A stretch of 48,295 nt of DNA from Clostridia bacterium (GCA_017626305.1 JAGAIW010000074.1:1-48295), one strand, 5' to 3'. Positions 16,900 through 25,485 are shown, numbered from the stretch's first letter. Notes: generated by a model not told the origin, from the letters alone. Numbers and translations: made by a program.

Positions 16900-18002
16900 A
16901 ACTCGATTTCTTAAACACATTTGAATTTTTTACGGGTGTACCCGATTCACAACTTCGTCCGCTTTGCGATTATCTGATGCAAAAATACTGCATTTCCGAT
17001 AAGCACGTTATCGCGGCAAATGAAGGCAACGCCGTAGCGCTTGCGGCGGGGTATCACTTGGCGACGGGAAAAGTGCCCGTCGTGTATATGCAAAACAGCG
17101 GTATCGGCAACGTAGTCAATCCCGTAGCGTCGCTTATGAACGATAAAGTATACGCGATTCCCTGCGTGTTTATCGTGGGTTGGCGCGGCGAACCGGGCGT
17201 GCACGACGAACCGCAGCATATCTATCAAGGGGAAGTTACCATCAAGCTTTTGGAAGATATGGATATTCAAACGTTTGTCATTTCCAAGGAAACGACGGAA
17301 GAAGAAGTGCAGGCGCAGCTTGAAAAATGGCAGCCCCGACTTGCAGCAGGCAAGCAGGTGGCGTTCGTCGTGAAAAAAGGCGCGTTGCAGTTCGACGGCA
17401 AGGTTCAATATAAAAATAAAAACGACATGACGCGTGAAGATATCCTTCGTCATATCGTTGCCGTAACGGGCGAAGACCCTATCGTTTCCACGACGGGTAA
17501 GGCTTCGCGTGAGCTCTTTGAAATCCGTGAAGCCAACGGACAGGGACACGGCTACGATTTTCTTACCGTGGGTTCTATGGGACATAGTTCGTCTATTGCT
17601 TTGGGGATAGCCCTGCAAAAAAAGGATAAAAAGGTATGGATTATCGACGGCGACGGCGCGGTGCTTATGCATATGGGCAGCATGGCGGTGCTGGGGGCAA
17701 ACGCACCCAAAAACGTCGTGCATATCGTTATCAATAACGGCGCGCACGAAACGGTGGGCGGTATGCCGACGGTAGCGCAGGAGCTGGATTTTGTACAAAT
17801 GGCAAAAGCCTGCGGCTATAAAAAGGCGGTATCGGTCAATTCTTGGGGCGATTTAGATGATCAATTGTATTATGCAAAAACAGCCAACGAACTTTTCTTG
17901 ATTGAAGTAAAATGCTCTATCGGGGCGAGAGAAGACCTTGGCAGACCGACGACGACGGCAAGAGAGAATAAAGAAGGATTCATGAAACAACTCGCTTTAT
18001 AA
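16896..18002 (+). CDS. Phosphonopyruvate decarboxylase
   Basis: A 368-residue thiamine-diphosphate enzyme that converts phosphonopyruvate to phosphonoacetaldehyde, making the unfavourable PEP mutase step irreversible. The N-terminal half carries the catalytic glutamate E43 in AANEGNAVALAAGYHLATGK and the family segment VYMQNSGIGNVVNPVASL. The C-terminal half has the ThDP/metal motif GDG at 252-254 with NN at 280-281. GWRGEPGVHDEPQH near 95-108 is typical of this family. The open frame reaches back to 16833, but ATG at 16896 has AGGAGAG upstream and overlaps the wzx stop (ATGA). The N-terminus MKLDFLNTFEFFTGVPDS also matches the family. Confidence 0.93.
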   Translation: MKLDFLNTFEFFTGVPDSQLRPLCDYLMQKYCISDKHVIAANEGNAVALAAGYHLATGKVPVVYMQNSGIGNVVNPVASLMNDKVYAIPCVFIVGWRGEPGVHDEPQHIYQGEVTIKLLEDMDIQTFVISKETTEEEVQAQLEKWQPRLAAGKQVAFVVKKGALQFDGKVQYKNKNDMTREDILRHIVAVTGEDPIVSTTGKASRELFEIREANGQGHGYDFLTVGSMGHSSSIALGIALQKKDKKVWIIDGDGAVLMHMGSMAVLGANAPKNVVHIVINNGAHETVGGMPTVAQELDFVQMAKACGYKKAVSVNSWGDLDDQLYYAKTANELFLIEVKCSIGAREDLGRPTTTARENKEGFMKQLAL

Positions 18003-18030
18003 GCGTGGGAATGAGTAGCGGAATTGCAGT

Positions 18031-20829
18031 ATGATAAAAAGTATTAAAGACAATATAACGTACTTGGCGGAAAACGTCGGGGTATTACGTGCCATAGAAC
18101 GGTTTTTAAGCAGTCGCTGGTTTTTAGGACTGCTTGCCGTGTTTATTTTCGTCGTGCAGGCAATGGGGTGGGACTTAGTCGGTTTCGCCGTGCTTGCGCT
18201 GATTTTCGTCTATATTTGTCTTTTCTGTAAAGGCACGAACGGCACCGTTCCTATCCTTTGTATGGCGACGTTTTGCGTATCTATACAAAATAGCCCCGCG
18301 AAAAATGCGTCGGGTTTCCATTTGCTTGGCAAGTGCGATTATTTTGTCGGCGAAGCGTCTAAATTTTACGGCTCGCCCGCCTTTATCTTTACGGCGGCAA
18401 TCTTTGGCTCAATGGTTGCAACGGCACTATTATTCCGTTTGCTTACGTTTGGCGATTTCAAGCGCGCGTTCTCGCCGCGCGGACTGCTTATCGGCATTAG
18501 CATGGTGGCGGTGTCGTTCTTGCTTTCGGGGATAGACGCAGGCGGCGACGAAAAGGCTAACCTTATCTTTGGCGCGGTGCAAGCGGCGACCTTCTTCTTT
18601 GTGTATTTGTTTTTATCGACGACGCTCGATTACGATACGTTTAGCTTTGATTATATTGCCAACGTCATGCTAACCATTATGTTTTATATTATGGCGTTGC
18701 TTGCCTATATTTACGCAACGCGTTTCGGCGGATTTTTGATTTTGAGCTCTAAATGGAAGGTGTATATCCTTTCAGGCTGGGGCATGAGCTTGGATTTTGG
18801 CAGTTATCTTGCCATGACGATACCCGCTTGGTTTTATAAAATGCTCCGCTCGGATAAAATGAAACTCTTTTGGCTGAGTATTGCCTTAGTGGCTACGGCG
18901 GCAATTTATTTCACGTTGGCGCGTGGGTCAATGATTGTTGCGGGCGTGGAAATTTTAGTCGGCTTGATTATTGCTTTCCGCGAACGTAAGACCCGTCGTA
19001 AGGTATTTTACGTCCTGTTGGCGGCAGTCAGTATTATCGCGGTGCTTTTGTTTGTGCTTTGGAAAACGGATACGTTTCAGTACTTTTTCGACTACTTTAT
19101 CGAAAAGGAAAGCACGGGCGAAGCCGGTGGCGACGTCAGCAGCGGACGCTGGACGATTTGGGGAAGATACTGGGGCTATTTCTTGGAAAATCCCGTTTTC
19201 GGCGGCGGCTTTACCGTAGACCTTCGAGAAAGTGTTGCGCAGTTTGGCAACCCCAACAACGGTATTTTCAGCGCGTATTCCTATTTGGCGCACAACCTGC
19301 TTTTCCAAATTTTAGGTAGCTGCGGAATCGTGGGCGTTATCGCTATGGCGATACATCTTTTGGGCGTGCTCCGCGTGATGCTTTCCAAGGCGGACATCTC
19401 GCGCGCGTTTATCGTATTATCCATATGTGGATTTTTGGCAATGTCGCTATTGGATACTATTTTCTTTAAAGCGCAATTTACGTTTTTGTATCTTGCCATG
19501 TTGGTGGCGATAGAAGCAGACGTGCGCCGAAAGGTAGAAAAGCTCCGCGCGGCAGAACGCAACACCCGTACGACCTTGGAAAAGGTAAACGGCGTAGAAA
19601 AACCCCGCGTCGTGTTTGCGTTTGTCGAAGCAGGTATGGGTCATATTATGCCTGAACGCTCTTTGGCGGACGCGTTTGAAGAAAAGTACGGGGATCGTTG
19701 TACGGTTATCCGTTCTCGGTTTTTTAGCGAAACTAACGAGCAATCCTTGCTTACGCTGGAAGAAAGCTTTGTCCGTGAAGTGAAAAAATATAACCGCAAC
19801 TGGGTGTACGGCTATTTGAATATGTATATGATGGACATTCTTGGTGCGACGTTCCTGTCTAAGATTATCATGGACGCGTACGTGCCCGGGGCGAGAGAAC
19901 AAGCGTTGTTGCATATGAAAGCGCTTGACCCCGATATGGTCGTCAGTACGCATTGGTCTACCAACTATTACGCAGAACAAATTCAAAACAATAAACCGCT
20001 TACGGTTACGTATATCCCCGACGTGCAAACCATTCCGCTGTTTAACTATCGTTCGGACATGACGCTGATGAACTCCAAACGCGGGTACGAACGTACGTTG
20101 AAAAAATACAAACGCCGTTATAATACGGATAATTTGCGGATGGTGCCGTTTGCTATCCGAAAAGAAGCGTTTGATATTCCTATGGATAAAAAAATCAACC
20201 GTCGCCAACTGGGGCTTGACGAAGATAAAATGACGATCGTCATGTTTGAAGGCGGCTACGGTTTGGGTAGAATGGGTAAAATCGCTACGCTGCTTGCGAA
20301 GAAAGATTTGCCGTTGAACGTAGTTATTATTTGCGGAAAAAATGAAAAACTGTACAAAAAGCTTTCTAATTTGCAAACGGGTGAAAATTGCAACCTGATT
20401 GTGGAAGGTTTTTGCGATAAGACGTTGGAATACTTGGCGGCGGCAGACGTGTTCTTAGGCAAGAGCGGCGCTTCGTCCGTGGCAGAAGCAGCCTTCTTCG
20501 GTTTGGCGTCGATTATCACTAAATATGCGACGTCTATGGAACGGGATAATGCGGAGTATTATATCAAAGACGTGAAAAACGCGGTGAAGATATTCTCGCC
20601 AAAACGCGTTGTCGAACAGTTAGAAGAATGGCTTAACGCGCCTGAAAAGCTCAAAACGTTGCAGGACAATGCGCTTGCATACCGTAAGTATTACGGTTCG
20701 GAAGCGTCGGCGGACGTGCTTTGGGAGATGCTTTGTAAGAAATATCCGCAGCTTTTAGCTGCGCCGTTGGATACCCAAGCGCCCACGAAATTAGAAGGCA
20801 GAAAAGATAAAAAACGCAAACGCAGCTAA
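18031..20829 (+). CDS. Fusion: O-antigen polymerase/ligase-like membrane domain plus GT28/MGDG-synthase-like glycosyltransferase
   Basis: The 932-residue protein begins with a large membrane domain (about 25-490, some 12 hydrophobic segments). Its Wzy/WaaL landmark is FTLARGSMIVAGVEILVG, and a large extracytoplasmic loop near 365-430 contains SSGRWTIWGRYWGYF. From about 520 a GT-B domain follows that resembles MGDG synthase/GT28: FAFVEAGMGHIMPERSLADAF, then YIPDVQT, and the donor-site motif GKSGASSVAEAAFFGLASII near 810. The tail is Lys/Arg-rich. Both halves are in one uninterrupted frame. It is the second polymerase-glycosyltransferase fusion of the operon, with a glycosyltransferase from a different family. 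It is the last gene of the operon; I see no clear terminator after it. Confidence 0.82.
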   Translation: MIKSIKDNITYLAENVGVLRAIERFLSSRWFLGLLAVFIFVVQAMGWDLVGFAVLALIFVYICLFCKGTNGTVPILCMATFCVSIQNSPAKNASGFHLLGKCDYFVGEASKFYGSPAFIFTAAIFGSMVATALLFRLLTFGDFKRAFSPRGLLIGISMVAVSFLLSGIDAGGDEKANLIFGAVQAATFFFVYLFLSTTLDYDTFSFDYIANVMLTIMFYIMALLAYIYATRFGGFLILSSKWKVYILSGWGMSLDFGSYLAMTIPAWFYKMLRSDKMKLFWLSIALVATAAIYFTLARGSMIVAGVEILVGLIIAFRERKTRRKVFYVLLAAVSIIAVLLFVLWKTDTFQYFFDYFIEKESTGEAGGDVSSGRWTIWGRYWGYFLENPVFGGGFTVDLRESVAQFGNPNNGIFSAYSYLAHNLLFQILGSCGIVGVIAMAIHLLGVLRVMLSKADISRAFIVLSICGFLAMSLLDTIFFKAQFTFLYLAMLVAIEADVRRKVEKLRAAERNTRTTLEKVNGVEKPRVVFAFVEAGMGHIMPERSLADAFEEKYGDRCTVIRSRFFSETNEQSLLTLEESFVREVKKYNRNWVYGYLNMYMMDILGATFLSKIIMDAYVPGAREQALLHMKALDPDMVVSTHWSTNYYAEQIQNNKPLTVTYIPDVQTIPLFNYRSDMTLMNSKRGYERTLKKYKRRYNTDNLRMVPFAIRKEAFDIPMDKKINRRQLGLDEDKMTIVMFEGGYGLGRMGKIATLLAKKDLPLNVVIICGKNEKLYKKLSNLQTGENCNLIVEGFCDKTLEYLAAADVFLGKSGASSVAEAAFFGLASIITKYATSMERDNAEYYIKDVKNAVKIFSPKRVVEQLEEWLNAPEKLKTLQDNALAYRKYYGSEASADVLWEMLCKKYPQLLAAPLDTQAPTKLEGRKDKKRKRS

Positions 20830-20831
20830 CG

Positions 20832-20869
20832 TATAGTAATTATTTTGCACAATATAGTAATTATTTTGC
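20832..20869. promoter_or_regulatory. Two 17-bp direct repeats, possible operator pair
   Basis: TATAGTAATTATTTTGC occurs at 20832-20848 and again at 20853-20869. The copies are identical and start 21 bp apart, about two helical turns. They lie just upstream of the -35 box of the GH20 gene, which suits a regulator bound on one face of the DNA. The factor is unknown. Confidence 0.45.
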
Positions 20870-20896
20870 TCTTTTTTTAAAAATTCGTTCAAACGA

Positions 20897-20925
20897 TTGA
20901 CAGGCAAGTAAAAAAGATTTATAAT
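20897..20925 (+). promoter_or_regulatory. Promoter of the GH20-GH109 operon
   Basis: TTGACA at 20897-20902, 17 bp, TATAAT at 20920-20925: a perfect sigma-A consensus. Transcription would start close to the ribosome site AAGGAG at 20935-20940, so the leader is very short. Confidence 0.85.
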
Positions 20926-20947
20926 TGCACCGATAAGGAGAATATGT

Positions 20948-22543
20948 ATGCAATATCAACGTTTTGGCGTTATGCTAGATATGTCCCGTAACGCCGTTAT
21001 GAAGGTGGAACAGGTCAAACGCATGATCGATTGTCTTGCGAAAATGGGCTACAACACGTTAGAGCTGTATTGTGAAGACACGTATGAGTTAGACGGCGAA
21101 CCGTATTTTGGGTATTTGCGCGGTAGATATACGGCGGAAGAACTCAAAGAAATAGACGCGTATGCGACGCAAAAGGGCATAGAGCTTATTCCCTGTATTC
21201 AAACGCTGGCGCACTTTACTAACCTTGTACGCCACCCTGCGTATTACGATATGGTTGACGTCAACGATATTTTACTTATTGACGAACCGAAGACGTACGA
21301 ACTCATTGAAAAGATTTTTGCTATGCTTGCCGATACCTTTACGTCAAGAAACGTGAATATCGGTATGGACGAAGCGCATATGGTCGGTCGTGGAAAATAC
21401 ATGGATAAGCACGGCTACGTCGAACGGTACGATTTGCTTGTACGCCATTTACAGAAAGTGGCGGAAATTGCCGCAAAATACGGCTTTAAAGCGCATATGT
21501 GGAGCGATATGTTCTTCCGTATTGCGTCAAATGGCGATTATTACGGAAACGGGGAAATCCCTGAACACGTTAAAAAATGTTTGCCTGAAAACGTGGATCT
21601 TACGTACTGGGATTATTATCACACCGATAAACCTTCGTACGATAGATTGTTCGATAGACATTTGGAATTTGGTCACGACGTATGGTTTGCGGGCGGCGCA
21701 TGGACGTGGGTAGGGTTTGCGCCGCTGTTATCGCAAACGGTGGCGTCTATGAAACCGGCTATGCAAAGCGTAGTAGAAAAGGGGATTAAAAACGTACTCA
21801 TCACCATGTGGGGAGATAACGGTAAAGAATGTTCGTTTTTTGCTATGTTGCACGGTTTGTACGCCATTCGTCAATATGCGGACGGTAACTTCGACGACGA
21901 AAGGATAGCCAAAGGCTTTGAAGAAACGTTCGGCGTTTCGTATGCCGATTTTGCGTTGCTTGATCTTCCGAATAAACCGTATGAAGAATACGATATCACC
22001 ACGCCTTTGGCGGTGTCGAAAGCTATGCTGTATGCCGACCCGTTTATGGGTTGGCTGGATAAAAATATATCCAACTTCCCCACGTTTACGTACGGCAAGT
22101 ATGCGGATATGCTCGCCGAAGCGGCGACGCGCGCCAAAGAATACGGCTATATCTTTGATTGCACGTCCAAGCTTTGCAAGGTGTTGGATATCAAGGCGGA
22201 GCTTGGTATTCGCGTGCGTAAAGCGTACCAAAACGGCGACCGCGCGGCTTTGGGCAAGCTTGTGGACGAAATGACGGCTTTGGAAAGCCGTTTGCAGGTA
22301 TTCCACCAAGCTTTTGCTCTACTTTGGTATAAGGAAAATAAAGCGCACGGCTTTGAAGTGCAGGACGCGCGTATCGGCGGTTTGATACAACGTGTCCGCA
22401 CCTGTAAAGGGCGTTTGCAGGCGTATCTTGCGGGTGAGATAGAAAGCTTAGATGAATTACAAGAAGAAATTTTAGAATATTTTGGCGGCAAACGGTTGGG
22501 ACATAACAGCTACACGCAGCTGATTACAATGTCGCATATGTAA
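20948..22543 (+). CDS. GH20-type beta-N-acetylhexosaminidase-like protein, cytoplasmic
   Basis: The 531-residue protein has a GH20-like TIM barrel from its N-terminus without the usual N-terminal accessory domain: GVMLDMSRNAVMKVEQVK, YNTLELYCEDTYE, then ELIPCIQTLAHF near 79-90. The probable catalytic Asp-Glu pair is D141-E142 in IGMDEAH. GH20 enzymes remove terminal beta-GlcNAc or beta-GalNAc by substrate-assisted catalysis. There is no signal peptide. It is followed by a GH109-type gene, so the pair fits intracellular removal of beta- and alpha-linked HexNAc. ATG at 20944 is out of frame; 20948 has the right spacing to AAGGAG. The linkage actually cut is not determined. Confidence 0.75.
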   Translation: MQYQRFGVMLDMSRNAVMKVEQVKRMIDCLAKMGYNTLELYCEDTYELDGEPYFGYLRGRYTAEELKEIDAYATQKGIELIPCIQTLAHFTNLVRHPAYYDMVDVNDILLIDEPKTYELIEKIFAMLADTFTSRNVNIGMDEAHMVGRGKYMDKHGYVERYDLLVRHLQKVAEIAAKYGFKAHMWSDMFFRIASNGDYYGNGEIPEHVKKCLPENVDLTYWDYYHTDKPSYDRLFDRHLEFGHDVWFAGGAWTWVGFAPLLSQTVASMKPAMQSVVEKGIKNVLITMWGDNGKECSFFAMLHGLYAIRQYADGNFDDERIAKGFEETFGVSYADFALLDLPNKPYEEYDITTPLAVSKAMLYADPFMGWLDKNISNFPTFTYGKYADMLAEAATRAKEYGYIFDCTSKLCKVLDIKAELGIRVRKAYQNGDRAALGKLVDEMTALESRLQVFHQAFALLWYKENKAHGFEVQDARIGGLIQRVRTCKGRLQAYLAGEIESLDELQEEILEYFGGKRLGHNSYTQLITMSHM

Positions 22544-22552
22544 CAAAAAATC

Positions 22553-22572
22553 AAACACGTATACGTGTTTTT
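22553..22572. terminator. 18-bp perfect palindrome between GH20 and GH109 genes
   Basis: AAACACGTATACGTGTTT at 22553-22570 is a perfect palindrome followed by TT and GGG. It could act as a weak attenuating terminator (stem AAACACG/CGTGTTT), an mRNA-processing hairpin, or a dimeric-regulator site. The T tract is too short to call it a full terminator. Confidence 0.35.
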
Positions 22573-22606
22573 GGGTAAAAATATAAAAATAGTAGGTGGA
22601 CGAACA

Positions 22607-23860
22607 ATGAAAAAAGTAAAAATGGGCGTTATCGGTTTAGGACAGCGCGGATCGGGTTTGACGAGAACAATCCTTGCTTGTGAAGAAGCGGAAATCGTAG
22701 CGGTATGTGATAGCTATCAAGACCGTATGGACAAGATTTGCGATATCGTAAAAGAAAAGCAAGGGAATACGCCCAAAGCGTATAACGATTATAAAGAGCT
22801 GCTTGCGGATACGGAAGTGGAAGCGGTGCTGGTGGCGTCGTCGTGGGACGAGCATATCCGCATGGCGATAGAAAGTATGCGCGCAGGTAAAATTACGGCA
22901 ATGGAAGTCGGCGGTGCGTACGACGTGGAAGAATGTTGGGAGCTCGTCCGTGCATACGAAGAAACGAAAACGCCCATTATGATGATGGAAAATTGCTGTT
23001 TCGACCGTTTCGAGCTGTTGTCGACGTCGCTTGTGCGTGCAGGAAAGCTTGGGGAAGTCGTACATTGTCACGGCGCGTATAGCCACGATTTACGCGACGA
23101 AGTTTGCGGCGGTTACGTCAATAGACATTATCGCTTAGATAACTACTTAAAGAGAAATTGCGAAAACTATCCCACGCACGAATTAGGGCCTATCGCCAAA
23201 ATTCTCGACATTAACCGCGGTAATAAAATGCTGACGCTGGTTTCGGTGGCAAGTAAGGCGGCGGGATTAGAAGAATTTGTCGCTACGTCCGAAAAAAATC
23301 CCGATAAATCGTTGGCGGGTAGAAAATTTGCACAAGGGGATATCGTAAATACGATTATCAAGTGCGCGGACGGCGCAACCATTTCTTTGACGCTGGATAC
23401 GACGCTGCCGAAATATTACTCCCGAGAATTTACCGTACGCGGAACGAAAGGGCTTTGCAACCAAGAAGCGAATATGATTTTCTTGGAAGAAACGCATAAC
23501 GTACACGAATTTTTCGACGTGGAAAAGACAATCGGCAAATACTTAAACAACGCTAACGACGAAACGTATAAAGCGTATCAAGTGGAACAATGGAGAAATA
23601 TCGACGACGAGCAAAGAACGCTCGGTCACGGCGGTATGGACTACTTCATGTTCAAGGAATTTTTCCGTTGCGTGTTAAACGGCGAAGAAATGCCTATCGA
23701 CGTATACGACGCGGCGTCGTGGATGTGTATTACGGCAATTACCGAACAGTCGATTGCCCAAGGCGGCGCGCCGCAGGCAATTCCCGATTTCACTCGCGGT
23801 AAGTGGATTAAGCGTCCGAGAAAAGACGTTTATTCTTTCCCGAACCCCGAAAATAAATAA
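22607..23860 (+). CDS. GH109-type alpha-N-acetylgalactosaminidase (Gfo/Idh/MocA fold)
   Basis: A 417-residue protein with an N-terminal NAD-binding motif (MGVIGLGQRGSG at 6-17). It also has the landmarks that set GH109 apart from sugar dehydrogenases: MMENCCFDRFE near 127-136, the GAYSHDL segment at 156-162, NYPTHELGP at 187-195, and a C-terminal GHGGMDYFMFKEFF, then VYDAASW and PDFTRGKW. GH109 enzymes cleave terminal alpha-GalNAc (for example blood-group A or Tn-type residues) by an NAD-dependent elimination-addition route. No signal peptide is seen, unlike some characterised members. ATG 22607 has GGTGG upstream; an in-frame GTG at 22565 lies inside the palindrome and lacks a ribosome site. 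It is cotranscribed with the GH20 gene unless the palindrome terminates. Confidence 0.83.
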   Translation: MKKVKMGVIGLGQRGSGLTRTILACEEAEIVAVCDSYQDRMDKICDIVKEKQGNTPKAYNDYKELLADTEVEAVLVASSWDEHIRMAIESMRAGKITAMEVGGAYDVEECWELVRAYEETKTPIMMMENCCFDRFELLSTSLVRAGKLGEVVHCHGAYSHDLRDEVCGGYVNRHYRLDNYLKRNCENYPTHELGPIAKILDINRGNKMLTLVSVASKAAGLEEFVATSEKNPDKSLAGRKFAQGDIVNTIIKCADGATISLTLDTTLPKYYSREFTVRGTKGLCNQEANMIFLEETHNVHEFFDVEKTIGKYLNNANDETYKAYQVEQWRNIDDEQRTLGHGGMDYFMFKEFFRCVLNGEEMPIDVYDAASWMCITAITEQSIAQGGAPQAIPDFTRGKWIKRPRKDVYSFPNPENK

Positions 23861-23881
23861 CACCGAATACAAAGCAAAAAA

Positions 23882-23912
23882 GGGAATGGACGATTGTCCG
23901 TTCCCTTTATCA
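23882..23912 (+). terminator. Rho-independent terminator after GH109
   Basis: A 10-bp stem (GGGAATGGAC with GTCCGTTCCC, loop GATT, one G-T pair) is followed by TTTATCATATC. It ends the GH20-GH109 unit. Confidence 0.75.
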
Positions 23913-23958
23913 TATCTTCACGCTTTTGGGCATAGGATAGACAAAGGAGTGAATGGAT

Positions 23959-25416
23959 ATGATGAAAAAAGCGTGCAGTATGGGATTGATTTTCGTGTTG
24001 ACGGCAGGTTGTTTTTATGGGCTTTGTGCTTGTGAAAAAACACCAAACGTGGGCAGCAGGTATGAGATTAACGTGGAATATAGCCCTGAAAACGCCACTT
24101 TGGCAGGGACGGTAAAGCTCACCTTTGAGAATACTTTGGGAAAAGAGCTGGACGTGTTAAAATTGCAAATGTACCCTAATGCCTATCGCAAAGACGCCTT
24201 GTATAAACCCGTTTCCAAGGAGTACGAAAGCGCGGCGTATTACGACGGGGAAAGCTATGGGGAAATGGTGGTGTCTAGCGTAAACGGCGCAAAGAACTGG
24301 GAAGTCATGGGCGAAGATGAAAATATCCTATACGCCTATTTAGAACGCCCGCTTGCAAACGGCGAACAAGTGGTTTTGGATATCGGATTTTTATTAAAGC
24401 TTGCTAGCGTAAAGCACCGTACGGGCGTAACGGAAAACACCGTCAATTTAGGCAACTTTTTTCCTGCGCTTTGCGGTGTGAAAAACGGCGGCTTTGCCGA
24501 ATGTGTTTATTACGCTGACGGTGATCCCTTTTATCAAGATTGCGCCGATTATACGGTGAGAATAACGCTCCCCAAGGACTACGCCGTAGCGGCGACGGGG
24601 GATATCGTCAGCGAGCGAACGTTGGAGAGTAAAAAGGAATACGTGTTATCGGCAAACGCCGTGCGCGATTTTGCCATGGTGCTCTCGTCTAATTATAAAG
24701 TCAAAAGCAAAAAGGTCGGGAAAACGACGGTACGGTATTGCTATTATCGCGAAGAAAACGCCGCGCAAACGCTGGATAGCGCGGTGGAAGCGTTTGACTA
24801 TTATTGCCAAACGTTTGGGGCGTACCCTTATGAAACGTACACGGTTGCGCAAACGGGTTTTGCTTGCGACGGTATGGAGTATCCCTGCCTTACCATGCTT
24901 TCCGATTGCTTGGACGGTGCGGTTATTCCACGTGTAGTGGCGCATGAAACGGCGCATCAATGGTGGTATGCGATTGTCGGCAGCGACCAAATAGAAAACG
25001 CTTGGCAGGACGAAGGGTTGGCAGAGTATTCGTCGGTAATGTTTTTTCAAGAATATGAAAAATACGGTTTGACGAGAGAAATGCTGGTGCAAGAAGCGTT
25101 GGAAGAATACCGCTCTTATTACGACGTGTACGGTAGCGTGCTTGGCAGGACGGACACCAAAATGACAAGGCATTTGAAAGAATACGTCAGCGGTTACGAA
25201 TATCGTTGTATTGCGTACGATAAGCCCGTGGTGATGTTGGATACGCTACGCAAAAGCGTGGGCGACGACGCGTTTTTGGCGGGCTTGAAAAAATATTATG
25301 CGGAAAACCGTTTTGCTATCGCCACGGCGGATAGCTTAATCGGCGCGTACGAGCGCTGCGGCTTGGACGTGCGTGGATTTTTCGATAGCTTTTTGGAAGG
25401 AAAAGCCGTTTTGTAA
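23959..25416 (+). CDS. M1-family (gluzincin) metallopeptidase, lipoprotein
   Basis: The 485-residue protein starts with a lipoprotein signal peptide (hydrophobic core, then LTAGC and LCAC as possible lipoboxes). An N-terminal beta domain like that of M1 aminopeptidases follows. The zinc site is HETAH (about residues 329-333) with the third ligand in NAWQDEGLAEY 19 residues later, the usual HExxH-x18-E. The substrate-binding GxMEN motif of M1 enzymes appears as GMEYP. The protein is shorter than typical M1 enzymes and lacks their large C-terminal helical domain. It should act outside the membrane on peptides. ATG 23953 is only 3 bp from AGGAG; 23959 is spaced better, so I chose it. It is a single gene, and its promoter is not obvious. 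Confidence 0.82.
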   Translation: MMKKACSMGLIFVLTAGCFYGLCACEKTPNVGSRYEINVEYSPENATLAGTVKLTFENTLGKELDVLKLQMYPNAYRKDALYKPVSKEYESAAYYDGESYGEMVVSSVNGAKNWEVMGEDENILYAYLERPLANGEQVVLDIGFLLKLASVKHRTGVTENTVNLGNFFPALCGVKNGGFAECVYYADGDPFYQDCADYTVRITLPKDYAVAATGDIVSERTLESKKEYVLSANAVRDFAMVLSSNYKVKSKKVGKTTVRYCYYREENAAQTLDSAVEAFDYYCQTFGAYPYETYTVAQTGFACDGMEYPCLTMLSDCLDGAVIPRVVAHETAHQWWYAIVGSDQIENAWQDEGLAEYSSVMFFQEYEKYGLTREMLVQEALEEYRSYYDVYGSVLGRTDTKMTRHLKEYVSGYEYRCIAYDKPVVMLDTLRKSVGDDAFLAGLKKYYAENRFAIATADSLIGAYERCGLDVRGFFDSFLEGKAVL

Positions 25417-25427
25417 GCGTAAAACGT

Positions 25428-25456
25428 TTGCAAAATCCGCTGAATAGGAGTATAAT
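25428..25456 (+). promoter_or_regulatory. Promoter of the FmdB-Nif11-like-TIGR04076 operon
   Basis: TTGCAA at 25428-25433, 17 bp, TATAAT at 25451-25456, followed by TTTAGGAG before the ATG at 25486. Confidence 0.75.
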
Positions 25457-25485
25457 AATTACAAATGATTTAGGAGTAAACGGGT

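Noticed and set aside
22607-23860. Ordinary sugar dehydrogenase of the Gfo/Idh/MocA family
   Set aside because: The ENCCFDRFE, NYPTHELGP, GHGGMDY and PDFTRGKW motifs fit GH109 glycosidases better than inositol or glucose dehydrogenases, though assay would settle it.
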